Shown here in pieces: positions 45,425 to 52,795 of a DNA stretch of 64,000 bases. The stretch is from the NCBI GenBank assembly GCA_050247255.1, contig JBFWUM010000008.1:33485-97484 (forward strand). The letters are read 5' to 3'. The DNA is from JBFWUM01 sp050247255 (GTDB lineage Bacteria; Acidobacteriota; Vicinamibacteria; Vicinamibacterales; UBA2999). Each line of letters begins with the position of its first letter. The stretch's first letter is position 1. A program made the position numbers and the translations under genes. The notes beneath the pieces are model-generated. The model made no database searches. It had not been told where the DNA came from and worked only from the letters and a program-made list of their open reading frames with translations.

Positions 45425-46606
45425 TCAGGCCGCAGGCGCGCCGACGGGCGACTCCGCCCGCGTCACCGGTGGCGTTCGCGGCAGCTCGATCGCGACCCTC
45501 GTCCCCTCGCCGGGGGCCGAGTGGATCGCCAGCGTGCCGCCGTGCAGCTCCACGGTGCGGCGCGCGATCGGCAGCCCGAGACCGCCGCCGCGGCTCTTGG
45601 TGGTGAAGAACGGCTCGAAGATCTTGTCGCGGATGGCGGCGTCGATGCCGGGACCGTTGTCCACGATCTGGATCCGGCAGGTCCCGTCGCCGGCGGCGGC
45701 CTGGACGTCAATCCGCCCGCGCCCCGACATCGCCTGTGCCGCGTTGATCAGCAGGTTCAGGAAGACCGCCTTCAGCAGCTCGATGTCGCCCTGCAGGGTC
45801 AGCGGCTCCGCCTGGAGTTCGACGTCGACCTCGCGGGCCGCCGGATCCCGACGCACCACCTCGACGGCCTGGTGCAGCAGCGAGGCGAGATCGATCGGCT
45901 GCACGCGCAGCGCCCGCGGCCGCGCGTAGAGCAGCATGTCGTGAATCAGCTCGTTGAGCGCGTCGATGCGGCTGATGATGTCGGCCATCACCGCCTGCTC
46001 CGGGTCGCCCGGCGGCCGCCGCGCGGCCAGGACCTGCATGACGCCCTTGATGCCGGCCAGCGGATTCTTGACCTCGTGCGCCACGACGGCTGCCATCTGG
46101 CCGATGCGTGCCAGCGCGCCCTGCTCGCGCAGCCGCTCCTCGGCCGCCTTGCGCAGCGTGATGTCGCTCCGGATGGCGGTGTACTGGTACGGCTTGCCGC
46201 GCCCGTTCAGGAACGGAACGATCGTCGTGTCGACCCAGTAGTGATGGCCGTCCTTCGCCCGGTTGCGGAACTCGCCGTGCCAGACCTGCCCGTTGGCGAT
46301 GGTGCGCCACATGTCCTGGATGAACGCCTTCGGGTGCAGGCCGGAGTTGAGCAGCCGGTGGTCCTGGCCGAGCAGCTCCTCGCGGCTGTAGCCGGAGATC
46401 TCGACGAACTTGTCGTTGACGTAGGTGATGCGCCCCTTCACGTCGGTCGTGGCGACGATGACCGCCTGGTCGAGGGCGTACTTGATGTCGGCGAGCCGCT
46501 TGAGATCGGCGCGCCACCGCGCCTCGCGGCGGCGGAACTGGAGGGCGAGCGCGGCGGTCAACAGCAGCAGGCTGATGAACGCGGCGAGATATAGTGTCGC
46601 AACCAT
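45425..46606 (-). CDS. Membrane-anchored PAS sensor histidine kinase (NtrB-like)
   Basis: The 393-residue protein has one N-terminal TM helix (about 3-22), a PAS/PAC domain (about 45-165: VATTDVKGRITYVNDKFVEI, GHHYWVDTTIVPF), a HisKA domain with VVAHEVKNPLAGIKG and an HATPase domain (NLLINAAQAM, DNGPGIDAAI, GGGLGLPIARR). It is divergent from the receiver and NtrC-type activator genes and is their likely cognate kinase. I choose ATG 46606; a TTG 24 bases upstream is the alternative but would fall before the predicted sigma-54 start. Confidence 0.9.
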   Translation of the reverse strand: MVATLYLAAFISLLLLTAALALQFRRREARWRADLKRLADIKYALDQAVIVATTDVKGRITYVNDKFVEISGYSREELLGQDHRLLNSGLHPKAFIQDMWRTIANGQVWHGEFRNRAKDGHHYWVDTTIVPFLNGRGKPYQYTAIRSDITLRKAAEERLREQGALARIGQMAAVVAHEVKNPLAGIKGVMQVLAARRPPGDPEQAVMADIISRIDALNELIHDMLLYARPRALRVQPIDLASLLHQAVEVVRRDPAAREVDVELQAEPLTLQGDIELLKAVFLNLLINAAQAMSGRGRIDVQAAAGDGTCRIQIVDNGPGIDAAIRDKIFEPFFTTKSRGGGLGLPIARRTVELHGGTLAIHSAPGEGTRVAIELPRTPPVTRAESPVGAPAA

Positions 46607-46626
46607 CGACGGCTGCGCGCTTGAGG

Positions 46627-46654
46627 GCAAGTTCTCTGCCGGCCCGCATCTTGC
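46627..46654. promoter_or_regulatory. Back-to-back abutting sigma-54 promoters of the kinase and receiver/NtrC genes
   Basis: On the minus strand CGGCAGAGAACTTGCC and on the plus strand CGGCCCGCATCTTGCC both keep GG-N10-GC with TTGCC. Their -24 GG pairs are directly adjacent (46639-40 and 46641-42), so two holoenzymes could hardly bind together. No dyad pair of the usual type was found nearby. Confidence 0.5.
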
Positions 46655-46719
46655 CTAGTCCATGGTGAAGTGCTCGGAAACCCCTTGGAAATCACGAATT
46701 TACTGGACGCAACTGCTGT

Positions 46720-47113
46720 GAGCCCAGAAGAAACCCGCACCGGCAGCGGAAAAATCCCCAGGCGCGTGCTGGTCGTCGACGACGAGCCGCTGATCCGCTG
46801 GGCCGCCTCCTCGACGCTTGCGGCCGCCGGCTTCACCGTCGTCGAGGCCTCGAATGTGGCAGGCGCGCGGCTGGCCGCGGACGCCGCGCCGCTCGACCTC
46901 GCGCTGCTCGACTTCCGCCTCCCCGACGGCGACGGCGTCACCCTGATGCACGAGATCCAGGCGGCGCAGCCGGCCTGCCGTTTCGTGATGATGACGGCGT
47001 TCCGCACGCCCGAACTGACCGCCAACGCGGCCGACGAGCACGTGCCGGTGCTCGACAAGCCGTTCGGCATGCCGGAGCTGGTCGACCTCGTCGGCCGGAC
47101 CATGAATTCCTGA
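46720..47113 (+). CDS. Single-domain response regulator (receiver only)
   Basis: The 130-residue CheY-like protein has LVVDDEPLIRW, phospho-Asp in LALLDFRLPDGDG and Lys in VLDKPFG. No output domain. The GTG at 46720 is preferred: the frame upstream to 46670 is A/T-richer at third positions and would begin only 4 bases after the predicted transcription start. It stops 4 bases before the NtrC gene, so kinase, receiver and activator form one signalling locus. Confidence 0.82.
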
Positions 47114-47117
47114 GACC

Positions 47118-48470
47118 ATGGCACACGCAACGGTCCTGATCGTTGACGATGAACAGCTGATTCGCTGGTCGCTTCGGGAGCGGCTGGCGCAGGAAGGCTA
47201 CGACATCCTCGAAGCCGCAACGGCCGGCGCGGCGCGCGAGCAGTTCGCCGCCTCACCCGACCTGGTGCTGCTCGACTTCCGGCTGCCGGACTCCGACGGC
47301 CTGGTGCTGCTCAAGGAGTTCAAGGAGAAGGACCCCGACGCCCTCGTCATCCTGATGACCGGCTACTCGACGATCGAGAACGCCGTCGAGGCGATGAAGC
47401 TCGGCGCCTACCACTACGTCAACAAGCCGTTCAATCTCGACGAAGTGGCCATGCTGGTGGAGAAGGCACTCGAGACCAGCCAGCTGCGGCGCGAGGTGAA
47501 GGCGATCCGCAGCAGCCAGCGGAGCGACTACGGCTTCGAGTCGATTGTCGGCAACTCCCCGGCCATGCGCGACGTCAAGGCGCTGCTCGCGCGCGTGGCC
47601 GAGAGCCCGGCATCCACCGTGCTGTTGCAGGGGGAGACCGGCACCGGCAAGGACCTCGCCGCCAAAGCGATCCACTACAACAGCGACCGCTCGAACCGGC
47701 AGTTCGTCAACATCACCTGCTCGGCGATCCCGGAGCAGCTGCTCGAGAGCGAGCTGTTCGGCCACGAGCGCGGCGCCTTCACCGACGCCCGCCAGCAGAA
47801 GCGCGGCCTGTTCGAGATGGCCGACGGCGGGACGGTGTTCCTCGACGAGATCGGGGAGATGTCGGTCGGCCTGCAGGCCAAGCTGCTGCGGTTCCTCGAG
47901 GAGAAGACCTTCAAGCGCGTCGGCGGCCTCGCCGATCTGCGCGTCGACGTCCGCGTCATCGCCGCGACTCACCGCAACCTGGACCAGCTGGTCCACGACG
48001 GCAAGTTCCGCGAGGACCTCTTCTACCGCTTGCAGGTCATGCCGATCGTGCTGCCGTCGCTGCGCGAGCGGCGCGGCGACATCCCGCTGCTGGTCAACTA
48101 CTTCGTCGACCGCTTCAACCGCGAGTTCAAGAAGAAGGTGACCCACGTCTCGGCGGCGGCGATGAAGATGCTCGAGGAGTACGGCTGGCCCGGCAACATC
48201 CGCGAGCTGCGCAACGCCGTCGAGCGGGCCATGCTGCTCATCGACGGCCAGACGCTCGAACCGTCGCACCTGACGATGCTGGCGCGCACGGTGAGCACGT
48301 CGAAGTTCCAGCTGCCGCCGGAGGGCGTGCGGCTCGAGGAGCTCGAGCGCCAGCTGCTGATCCAGGCCCTGGAGCGATCGGGCGGCAACCAGACCCAGGC
48401 CGGGGAGCTGCTCGGCATCAACCGCGACCAGGTCCGCTACCGCATCGAGAAGTTCGGCCTCCCGCGCTAG
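47118..48470 (+). CDS. NtrC-family sigma-54-dependent response regulator
   Basis: The 450-residue activator has a receiver (D53 in VLLDFRLPDSDG, K104), an AAA+ sigma-54 interaction domain (about 142-370; Walker A GETGTGKD 173-180, Walker B VFLDE 241-245) and a Fis-type HTH (LERSGGNQTQAGELLGINRD). The sigma-54 contact loop reads GAFTDA at 220-225 instead of the usual GAFTGA. Such proteins bind enhancer dyads and use ATP to open sigma-54 promoters. It is the obvious candidate to act on the tandem dyads seen across the window, including the perfect one just past its own stop. Confidence 0.95.
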   Translation: MAHATVLIVDDEQLIRWSLRERLAQEGYDILEAATAGAAREQFAASPDLVLLDFRLPDSDGLVLLKEFKEKDPDALVILMTGYSTIENAVEAMKLGAYHYVNKPFNLDEVAMLVEKALETSQLRREVKAIRSSQRSDYGFESIVGNSPAMRDVKALLARVAESPASTVLLQGETGTGKDLAAKAIHYNSDRSNRQFVNITCSAIPEQLLESELFGHERGAFTDARQQKRGLFEMADGGTVFLDEIGEMSVGLQAKLLRFLEEKTFKRVGGLADLRVDVRVIAATHRNLDQLVHDGKFREDLFYRLQVMPIVLPSLRERRGDIPLLVNYFVDRFNREFKKKVTHVSAAAMKMLEEYGWPGNIRELRNAVERAMLLIDGQTLEPSHLTMLARTVSTSKFQLPPEGVRLEELERQLLIQALERSGGNQTQAGELLGINRDQVRYRIEKFGLPR

Positions 48471-48472
48471 CT

Positions 48473-48511
48473 GCCGCGAACTATTCCGCAGCGCGCGGAA
48501 TAGTTCGCGGC
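48473..48511. promoter_or_regulatory. Perfect 17-bp inverted repeat, candidate activator binding site
   Basis: GCCGCGAACTATTCCGC and GCGGAATAGTTCGCGGC are exact inverse copies with a 5-base loop. Each arm is itself a dyad of the class seen elsewhere (compare CCGCGAACTATTTCCCGC at 2512), with centres 21 bp apart. It could also fold as a hairpin at the end of the NtrC transcript, but there is no T-run. Confidence 0.6.
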
Positions 48512-48572
48512 CCGCCCTCGCCCCCGGGCGCGCGCTTCGCGAAATCATTAGGAAAACAGGCCGCCAGCGGAT

Positions 48573-48588
48573 CGGCACACCTCCTGCC
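48573..48588 (+). promoter_or_regulatory. Sigma-54 type promoter of the YceI operon
   Basis: CGGCACACCTCCTGCC has GGCAC, CTGC and exact GG-N10-GC spacing. Predicted start about 48599, ahead of GAGGA and the ATG at 48626. Confidence 0.55.
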
Positions 48589-48625
48589 TCACGTCAGGGC
48601 GAACCTTTTCACGAGGACCGACATC

Positions 48626-49219
48626 ATGGCCATCCGCCCGCTTCGTTTCGTGCTCACCGCGCTGGTCGCCCTCGGGGCGTCCACCCCGCTCTTCGCCCAG
48701 GGACTGGCGCTGGACTCGGCCCGCGTCACGCTGAACGGCACCTCGAACGTGCACGCGTGGACGGCCGTGTCCGACGCCGTCACGTTGACCACCGTGAAGG
48801 TGGCCGCCGCCGACGGCGACGTCTTCGACGCGGCGATGAAGCCGGGCGGACTCGAGGCGTTCGAGATCAGCATTCCCGTCACGTCGGTGAAGTCGCCGAA
48901 GGGCGATCTCGACAAGAACATGCACAAGGCGCTGATGGCCGAGAAGCACCCGGCGATCACCTTCGCCCTGTCGCGGCTCGAGCCTGGCGCCGCGCCTGAC
49001 ACCTACACCGCCACCGGCGTGCTGACCATTGCCGGGACGGCGAAGGAAGTGCCGCTGGCGCTGACCGTGGCCCGCACCGGCGCCGGCCTCAAGGTGACCG
49101 GCAGCGCGCCGCTGGTCATGACCGAGTTCGGCGTCGTCCCGCCGAAGGCCATGCTCGGGATGCTCAAGACCGACCCGAAGGTGACGGTCACCTTCGAAGC
49201 CCTCCTTCAGACACGCTAA
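48626..49219 (+). CDS. YceI-family periplasmic protein
   Basis: The 197-residue protein has a signal peptide (cleavage after LFAQ, about 25) and a YceI lipocalin-like barrel (LNGTSNVHAWTA, LDKNMHKALMAEKHPAITF, GTAKEVPLALTV). YceI proteins bind isoprenoid-type lipids and are induced by stress or base. First gene of a four-gene operon (YceI, outer-membrane protein, SRPBCC, USP) with gaps of 10 and 7 bases and one ATGA overlap. Confidence 0.9.
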   Translation: MAIRPLRFVLTALVALGASTPLFAQGLALDSARVTLNGTSNVHAWTAVSDAVTLTTVKVAAADGDVFDAAMKPGGLEAFEISIPVTSVKSPKGDLDKNMHKALMAEKHPAITFALSRLEPGAAPDTYTATGVLTIAGTAKEVPLALTVARTGAGLKVTGSAPLVMTEFGVVPPKAMLGMLKTDPKVTVTFEALLQTR

Positions 49220-49229
49220 GAGGATCATC

Positions 49230-50570
49230 ATGACTCGCAGATTTGCATTCGTCCTGGCGCTGACCGGCCTGCTGGCCGCGGCGCTCCCGGCCGCGGCGCA
49301 GGACCAGGCCGCCGGCACCGACCCGCAGGCCGCATCGCCGAACGACCGGCCGATCACGTTGCAGCACGTCCGCCCGAACGACCAGCGCGGCGTCAACAGG
49401 TTCGAGACGCCCAAGGACCCGGGTGTGGAGTACAAGGGCTTCAATCTGGAGATCGGCGCCGCATTTACGTCGCAGTTGCAGGGGCTGTCGCACGAGAACA
49501 CCGCCGACCCGCGCGTGGTCAACGGCGTCAACCAGAACGCGCTGGCCGACATCGGCACCGGCTTCAACAACTCGACGGCGAACCTGTACCTCAACGCGCA
49601 GCTGGCCGACGGCATCCGTGTCCAGTTGACGTCGTATCTGTCGTCGCGGCACCACAACGAGACCTGGGTGAAGGACGGCTACCTGCTGGTCGACAAGCTG
49701 CCGCTCGACATCGCGCCGCTCAACCTGCTGATGGCGTTCACGACGATCAAGGCGGGGCACTTCGAGATCAACTACGGCGACGCCCACTTCCGCCGCAGCG
49801 ACAACGGCCAGGCGATGTTCAACCCGTTCGTCGGCAACTACATCCTCGACGCGTTCACCACCGAGATCGGCGCCGAGGTCTACGTCCGCCCCGGCCCGTT
49901 CTTCGTGATGGGGTCGGTGACCGGCGGCGAGGTGCGCGGCACCGTGCTGACCCCCGAGAAGCGCTCGATGGCGATGATCGGCAAGGCCGGCTATGACAGC
50001 CAGATCAACCCGAACCTGCGCGTGCGCCTGAGCGGGTCGCTGTATACGACCGGCAAGTCGCTGAACAACACGCTCTATGGCGGCGACCGCGCCGGCTCGC
50101 GCTACTACTACGTGCTCGAGAACAGCGCGGCGACCGAGTCGGCGCAGTTCACCTCGGGCCTGCTGAACCCCGGCTTCCGCAGCGAGGTGACCGCCCTGCA
50201 GTTCAACCCGTTCGTCAAGGTGCGCGGGCTGGAACTGTTCGGCGTCATCGAGCGCGCCGACGGCAAGTCGGCGACCGAGGCGGCCGAGCGCAGCGTCGAG
50301 CAGAACGCGGTCGACGTCGTCTACCGCTTCCTGCCGCGCGAGCAGGTGTTCGTCGGCGTCCGCTACAACACCGTCAACGCGGAGCTGGCGGGGATTGCCA
50401 ACGAGGTCAACATCAACCGCTGGCAGCTCGGCGGCGGCTGGTTCGTGACGCGGAACATCCTGCTGAAGGCGGAGTACGTCACGCAGGAGTACAACGACTT
50501 CCCGGTGACCGACATCCGCCACGGCGGCAAGTTCAACGGCGGCATGCTGGAAGGCGTGATCGCATTCTGA
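49230..50570 (+). CDS. Outer-membrane beta-barrel protein
   Basis: The 446-residue protein has a signal peptide (AAAQ, about 24) and then alternating amphipathic beta-strands with Tyr/Phe belts through to the C-terminal GGMLEGVIAF, which ends in Phe as outer-membrane barrels do. The style is that of carbohydrate- or phosphate-selective porins, but no family can be named with certainty. AGAGGATC precedes the ATG. It is the second gene of the YceI operon. Confidence 0.78.
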   Translation: MTRRFAFVLALTGLLAAALPAAAQDQAAGTDPQAASPNDRPITLQHVRPNDQRGVNRFETPKDPGVEYKGFNLEIGAAFTSQLQGLSHENTADPRVVNGVNQNALADIGTGFNNSTANLYLNAQLADGIRVQLTSYLSSRHHNETWVKDGYLLVDKLPLDIAPLNLLMAFTTIKAGHFEINYGDAHFRRSDNGQAMFNPFVGNYILDAFTTEIGAEVYVRPGPFFVMGSVTGGEVRGTVLTPEKRSMAMIGKAGYDSQINPNLRVRLSGSLYTTGKSLNNTLYGGDRAGSRYYYVLENSAATESAQFTSGLLNPGFRSEVTALQFNPFVKVRGLELFGVIERADGKSATEAAERSVEQNAVDVVYRFLPREQVFVGVRYNTVNAELAGIANEVNINRWQLGGGWFVTRNILLKAEYVTQEYNDFPVTDIRHGGKFNGGMLEGVIAF

Positions 50571-50577
50571 GGCGGCC

Positions 50578-51126
50578 GTGCAGACGCTGGCGTTCCTCCT
50601 GCTCGTCCTGCTCGGCGCCGCGCTGCCGGGGACCGCGCAAACCGCGGCCCCCGGCGGCGTCATCGTGCATGAAGCGCAGGGGGTCTACCGGGTGACGGCG
50701 CAGTTTGCCGTCGCCGCGCCGCCCGAGGCCGTGCTCGCCGTCCTGACCGACTACGAGAACATCCCGCGCTTCATGCCCGACGTGACGCGCAGCATCGTCC
50801 GCGCCCGCGAGCCGCACCGGGCCATCGTCGAGCAGGAAGCGCAGGCGCGCGTGATGTTGTTTTCGAAGACCATCCACCTGCTGCTCGACATCGAGGAGCA
50901 GGCCCTGGGGCTGACGTTCGTGGACACCTCCGGCCGGAGCTTTGCGTCCTACCGGGGCGGATGGCGCGTCGACCCGGCCGCGGATGGCGCGGTCGTGACC
51001 TATGAGCTGGAGGCGCGCCCGGCGTTCGACGTGCCGAAGTTCGTGCTGGTGCGGGCGCTGCGCAACGACTCGACACGGATGATCGAACGGCTGCGCGCCG
51101 AGATGCGCGCACGGGCGCTGTCATGA
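50578..51126 (+). CDS. Secreted SRPBCC (polyketide cyclase/START-like) protein
   Basis: The 182-residue protein has a signal peptide (to about 22, TAQTAAP) and an SRPBCC lipid-binding fold (FAVAAPPEAVLAVLTDYENI, PRFMPDVTRSIV, YELEARPAFDVPKFVLVRAL). START-like proteins in the periplasm may carry lipids; next to YceI and an outer-membrane protein, an envelope-lipid role is plausible. GTG start 50578; stop overlaps the USP start by ATGA. Confidence 0.8.
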   Translation: MQTLAFLLLVLLGAALPGTAQTAAPGGVIVHEAQGVYRVTAQFAVAAPPEAVLAVLTDYENIPRFMPDVTRSIVRAREPHRAIVEQEAQARVMLFSKTIHLLLDIEEQALGLTFVDTSGRSFASYRGGWRVDPAADGAVVTYELEARPAFDVPKFVLVRALRNDSTRMIERLRAEMRARALS

Positions 51127-51971
51127 CGCTCTCACCCCCAAAACTCTCGACGGTGCTGTGCGCCGTCGATTTCTCCGAACACGCGCGGTCGGCGCTCTAC
51201 CTGGCCGCCGGGCTGACCTTCCAGCGCGGCAGCCGGCTGGTCGTGCTCACGGTGGATCCGCGGGCCGGCGGCACCGCGGCCGAGCAGGGCCAGGCCAGCC
51301 GCGAGCTGGCCGACTTCGTCCGCCGGGCGCTGCCGGGGGTTCACGGCAGACGGGAAGGGCTCGACCTGCGCGTGCGGGCCGGGGCGACGGTCGACGCCGT
51401 GCTGGCGGCGGCTGCGGAGTTCGGCGCCGAGCTGATTGTCGTCGGCACGCGCGGCCGCGGCGCCGTGGGACGCGCGCTCTTCGGATCGACGGCCGCGGCA
51501 CTGATGGAACGGTCGCCGGTGCCGCTGGCGGTGGTGCCGCCGTCCCATCCGGAGATCGTGTCGCTCGGCGAGCAGCGCGCCGTGCCGCACTTCGGCATCA
51601 TCTTCGTGCCCGTCGACCTGGCGACGCCGCCCGTGGCCCAGACCGCGTTCGCCGCGCGGTTTTCGCCCGGGTCCGCGCACCACCTCTTCATGGTCCACGT
51701 CACGCCGACCCACGACGCGGCCGTGGAGGCGCAGCGGCAGCTGCAGGCACTGACCCGGAACACGCCGGCGGCCCCCGAACGCGGGTGGCGGATCCTGGCC
51801 CTGCCCGGCACGGTGCCCGACACGATCCTGGAGATCGTTCACCGGGAGCGCATCGGCCTCGTCGTGCTGGGGCGCAGCAGCACCGAGCCGGGCAAGCTGG
51901 CCTACGAACTGGTACGCGGCAGCAAGGCGGTGATCGTGACCGTGCCTGAAATGCCAGGGATGACGTCTTGA
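51123..51971 (+). CDS. Universal stress protein with degenerate second domain (USP 6 of 6)
   Basis: The 282-residue protein has a first UspA domain (VLCAVDFSEHARSALYLA, GTRGRGAVGRALFGS) and a second with a weaker nucleotide motif (GRSSTEPGKLAYELVRGS). It is the most divergent of the six USPs. It is translationally coupled to the SRPBCC gene and ends the YceI operon. Confidence 0.88.
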   Translation: MTLSPPKLSTVLCAVDFSEHARSALYLAAGLTFQRGSRLVVLTVDPRAGGTAAEQGQASRELADFVRRALPGVHGRREGLDLRVRAGATVDAVLAAAAEFGAELIVVGTRGRGAVGRALFGSTAAALMERSPVPLAVVPPSHPEIVSLGEQRAVPHFGIIFVPVDLATPPVAQTAFAARFSPGSAHHLFMVHVTPTHDAAVEAQRQLQALTRNTPAAPERGWRILALPGTVPDTILEIVHRERIGLVVLGRSSTEPGKLAYELVRGSKAVIVTVPEMPGMTS

Positions 51972-51997
51972 CAAACTGTCATATGTTGTCCTATTGT
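51968..51997 (+). promoter_or_regulatory. Sigma-70 type promoter with palindromic operator
   Basis: TTGACA at 51968 is followed after 18 bases by TATTGT at 51992. The palindrome TGACAAACTGTCA (51969-51981) covers the -35 element. The stretch is A/T-rich against the genome average, unlike the sigma-54 regions. Confidence 0.55.
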
Positions 51998-52053
51998 GTG
52001 CCACGAATTAGGTGACTCCTTGGTGTTCGGCGAACATTAGCGAGAGGCAATAC

Positions 52054-52152
52054 ATGCGGATCATCCGATTCTGGCGGGCGTGGCGACGTGCTCGGGCTTA
52101 CGGATTCGGTCTGCTCGACGCCTGGCTCGCGGCGCGCGCCAACAGCTACTGA
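52054..52152 (+). CDS. Possible 32-residue Arg/Trp-rich small protein
   Basis: An ATG at 52054, with GAGAGG upstream, opens a 32-codon frame (MRIIRFWRAWRRARAYGFGL then LDAWLAARANSY). It follows the only clear sigma-70 promoter in the area and ends 28 bases before the M50 protease start. It could be a leader peptide or a membrane-active small protein. Basic, amphipathic; no known family. Confidence 0.4.
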   Translation: MRIIRFWRAWRRARAYGFGLLDAWLAARANSY

Positions 52153-52180
52153 CCGCGCTCCGTAGTACCCTGTCGGTTCT

Positions 52181-52795
52181 TTGCCGAACCTCGATCTCAC
52201 GCAAGTCTTCGTCACGTTCCTGGTCCTGCTCGTTTCCCTCACGGTGCACGAAGCGGCGCATGCCTGGTCGGCCGACCAGCTCGGCGATGCCACGGCGCGG
52301 CTGCTCGGGCGCATCTCGCTGAATCCGGCCGTCCACGTCGATTTCATCGGCACCATCGTGTTTCCCCTGATCGCGCTGACCACCGGGTTGCCGGTGCTCG
52401 GCTGGGCGAAGCCGGTGCCGGTCAACACGGGACAACTCGGGCCCGGCTGGAAGCGGAAGTTCATGGCCATCGCGGCGGCGGGGCCGGCCAGCAACCTGGT
52501 GCTGGCGACGATTGCGGCGATCCTGCTGCGCGTTGTCCCGTTCGGGGGCCTGGCGGCGGCGGTGCTCGAATCGGCGATCCTGATCAACGTCCTGCTGGCG
52601 GTGTTCAACATGCTGCCGGTGCCGCCGCTCGACGGCGGTAACGTCGTGTCGGGCCTGCTGCGCGGGCCGGTCTCGGACATGTACGACCGGCTGCGCCCCT
52701 GGGGCTTCCTCATCCTGTACGCGCTGATGTTCACCGGCACGCTGACCACGCTGATCGTGCCGCCGTCGCAATTCCTCCTCTCATGGCTGCTGTAA
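52181..52795 (+). CDS. Site-2 protease family (M50) membrane metalloprotease
   Basis: The 204-residue integral membrane protein has the zinc motif HEAAH in the first TM segment and the second ligand in NMLPVPPLDGG, matching the short S2P-like group. These cut membrane-bound substrates such as anti-sigma factors. It starts with a TTG at 52181. Its 3' end overlaps trpS by 13 bases, a pairing seen in many genomes. Confidence 0.92.
   Translation: MPNLDLTQVFVTFLVLLVSLTVHEAAHAWSADQLGDATARLLGRISLNPAVHVDFIGTIVFPLIALTTGLPVLGWAKPVPVNTGQLGPGWKRKFMAIAAAGPASNLVLATIAAILLRVVPFGGLAAAVLESAILINVLLAVFNMLPVPPLDGGNVVSGLLRGPVSDMYDRLRPWGFLILYALMFTGTLTTLIVPPSQFLLSWLL

Noticed and set aside
48473..48511. Rho-independent terminator
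   Set aside because: Hairpin is perfect but not followed by a T-run, and the sequence matches dyads upstream of other promoters; kept as a regulatory site.
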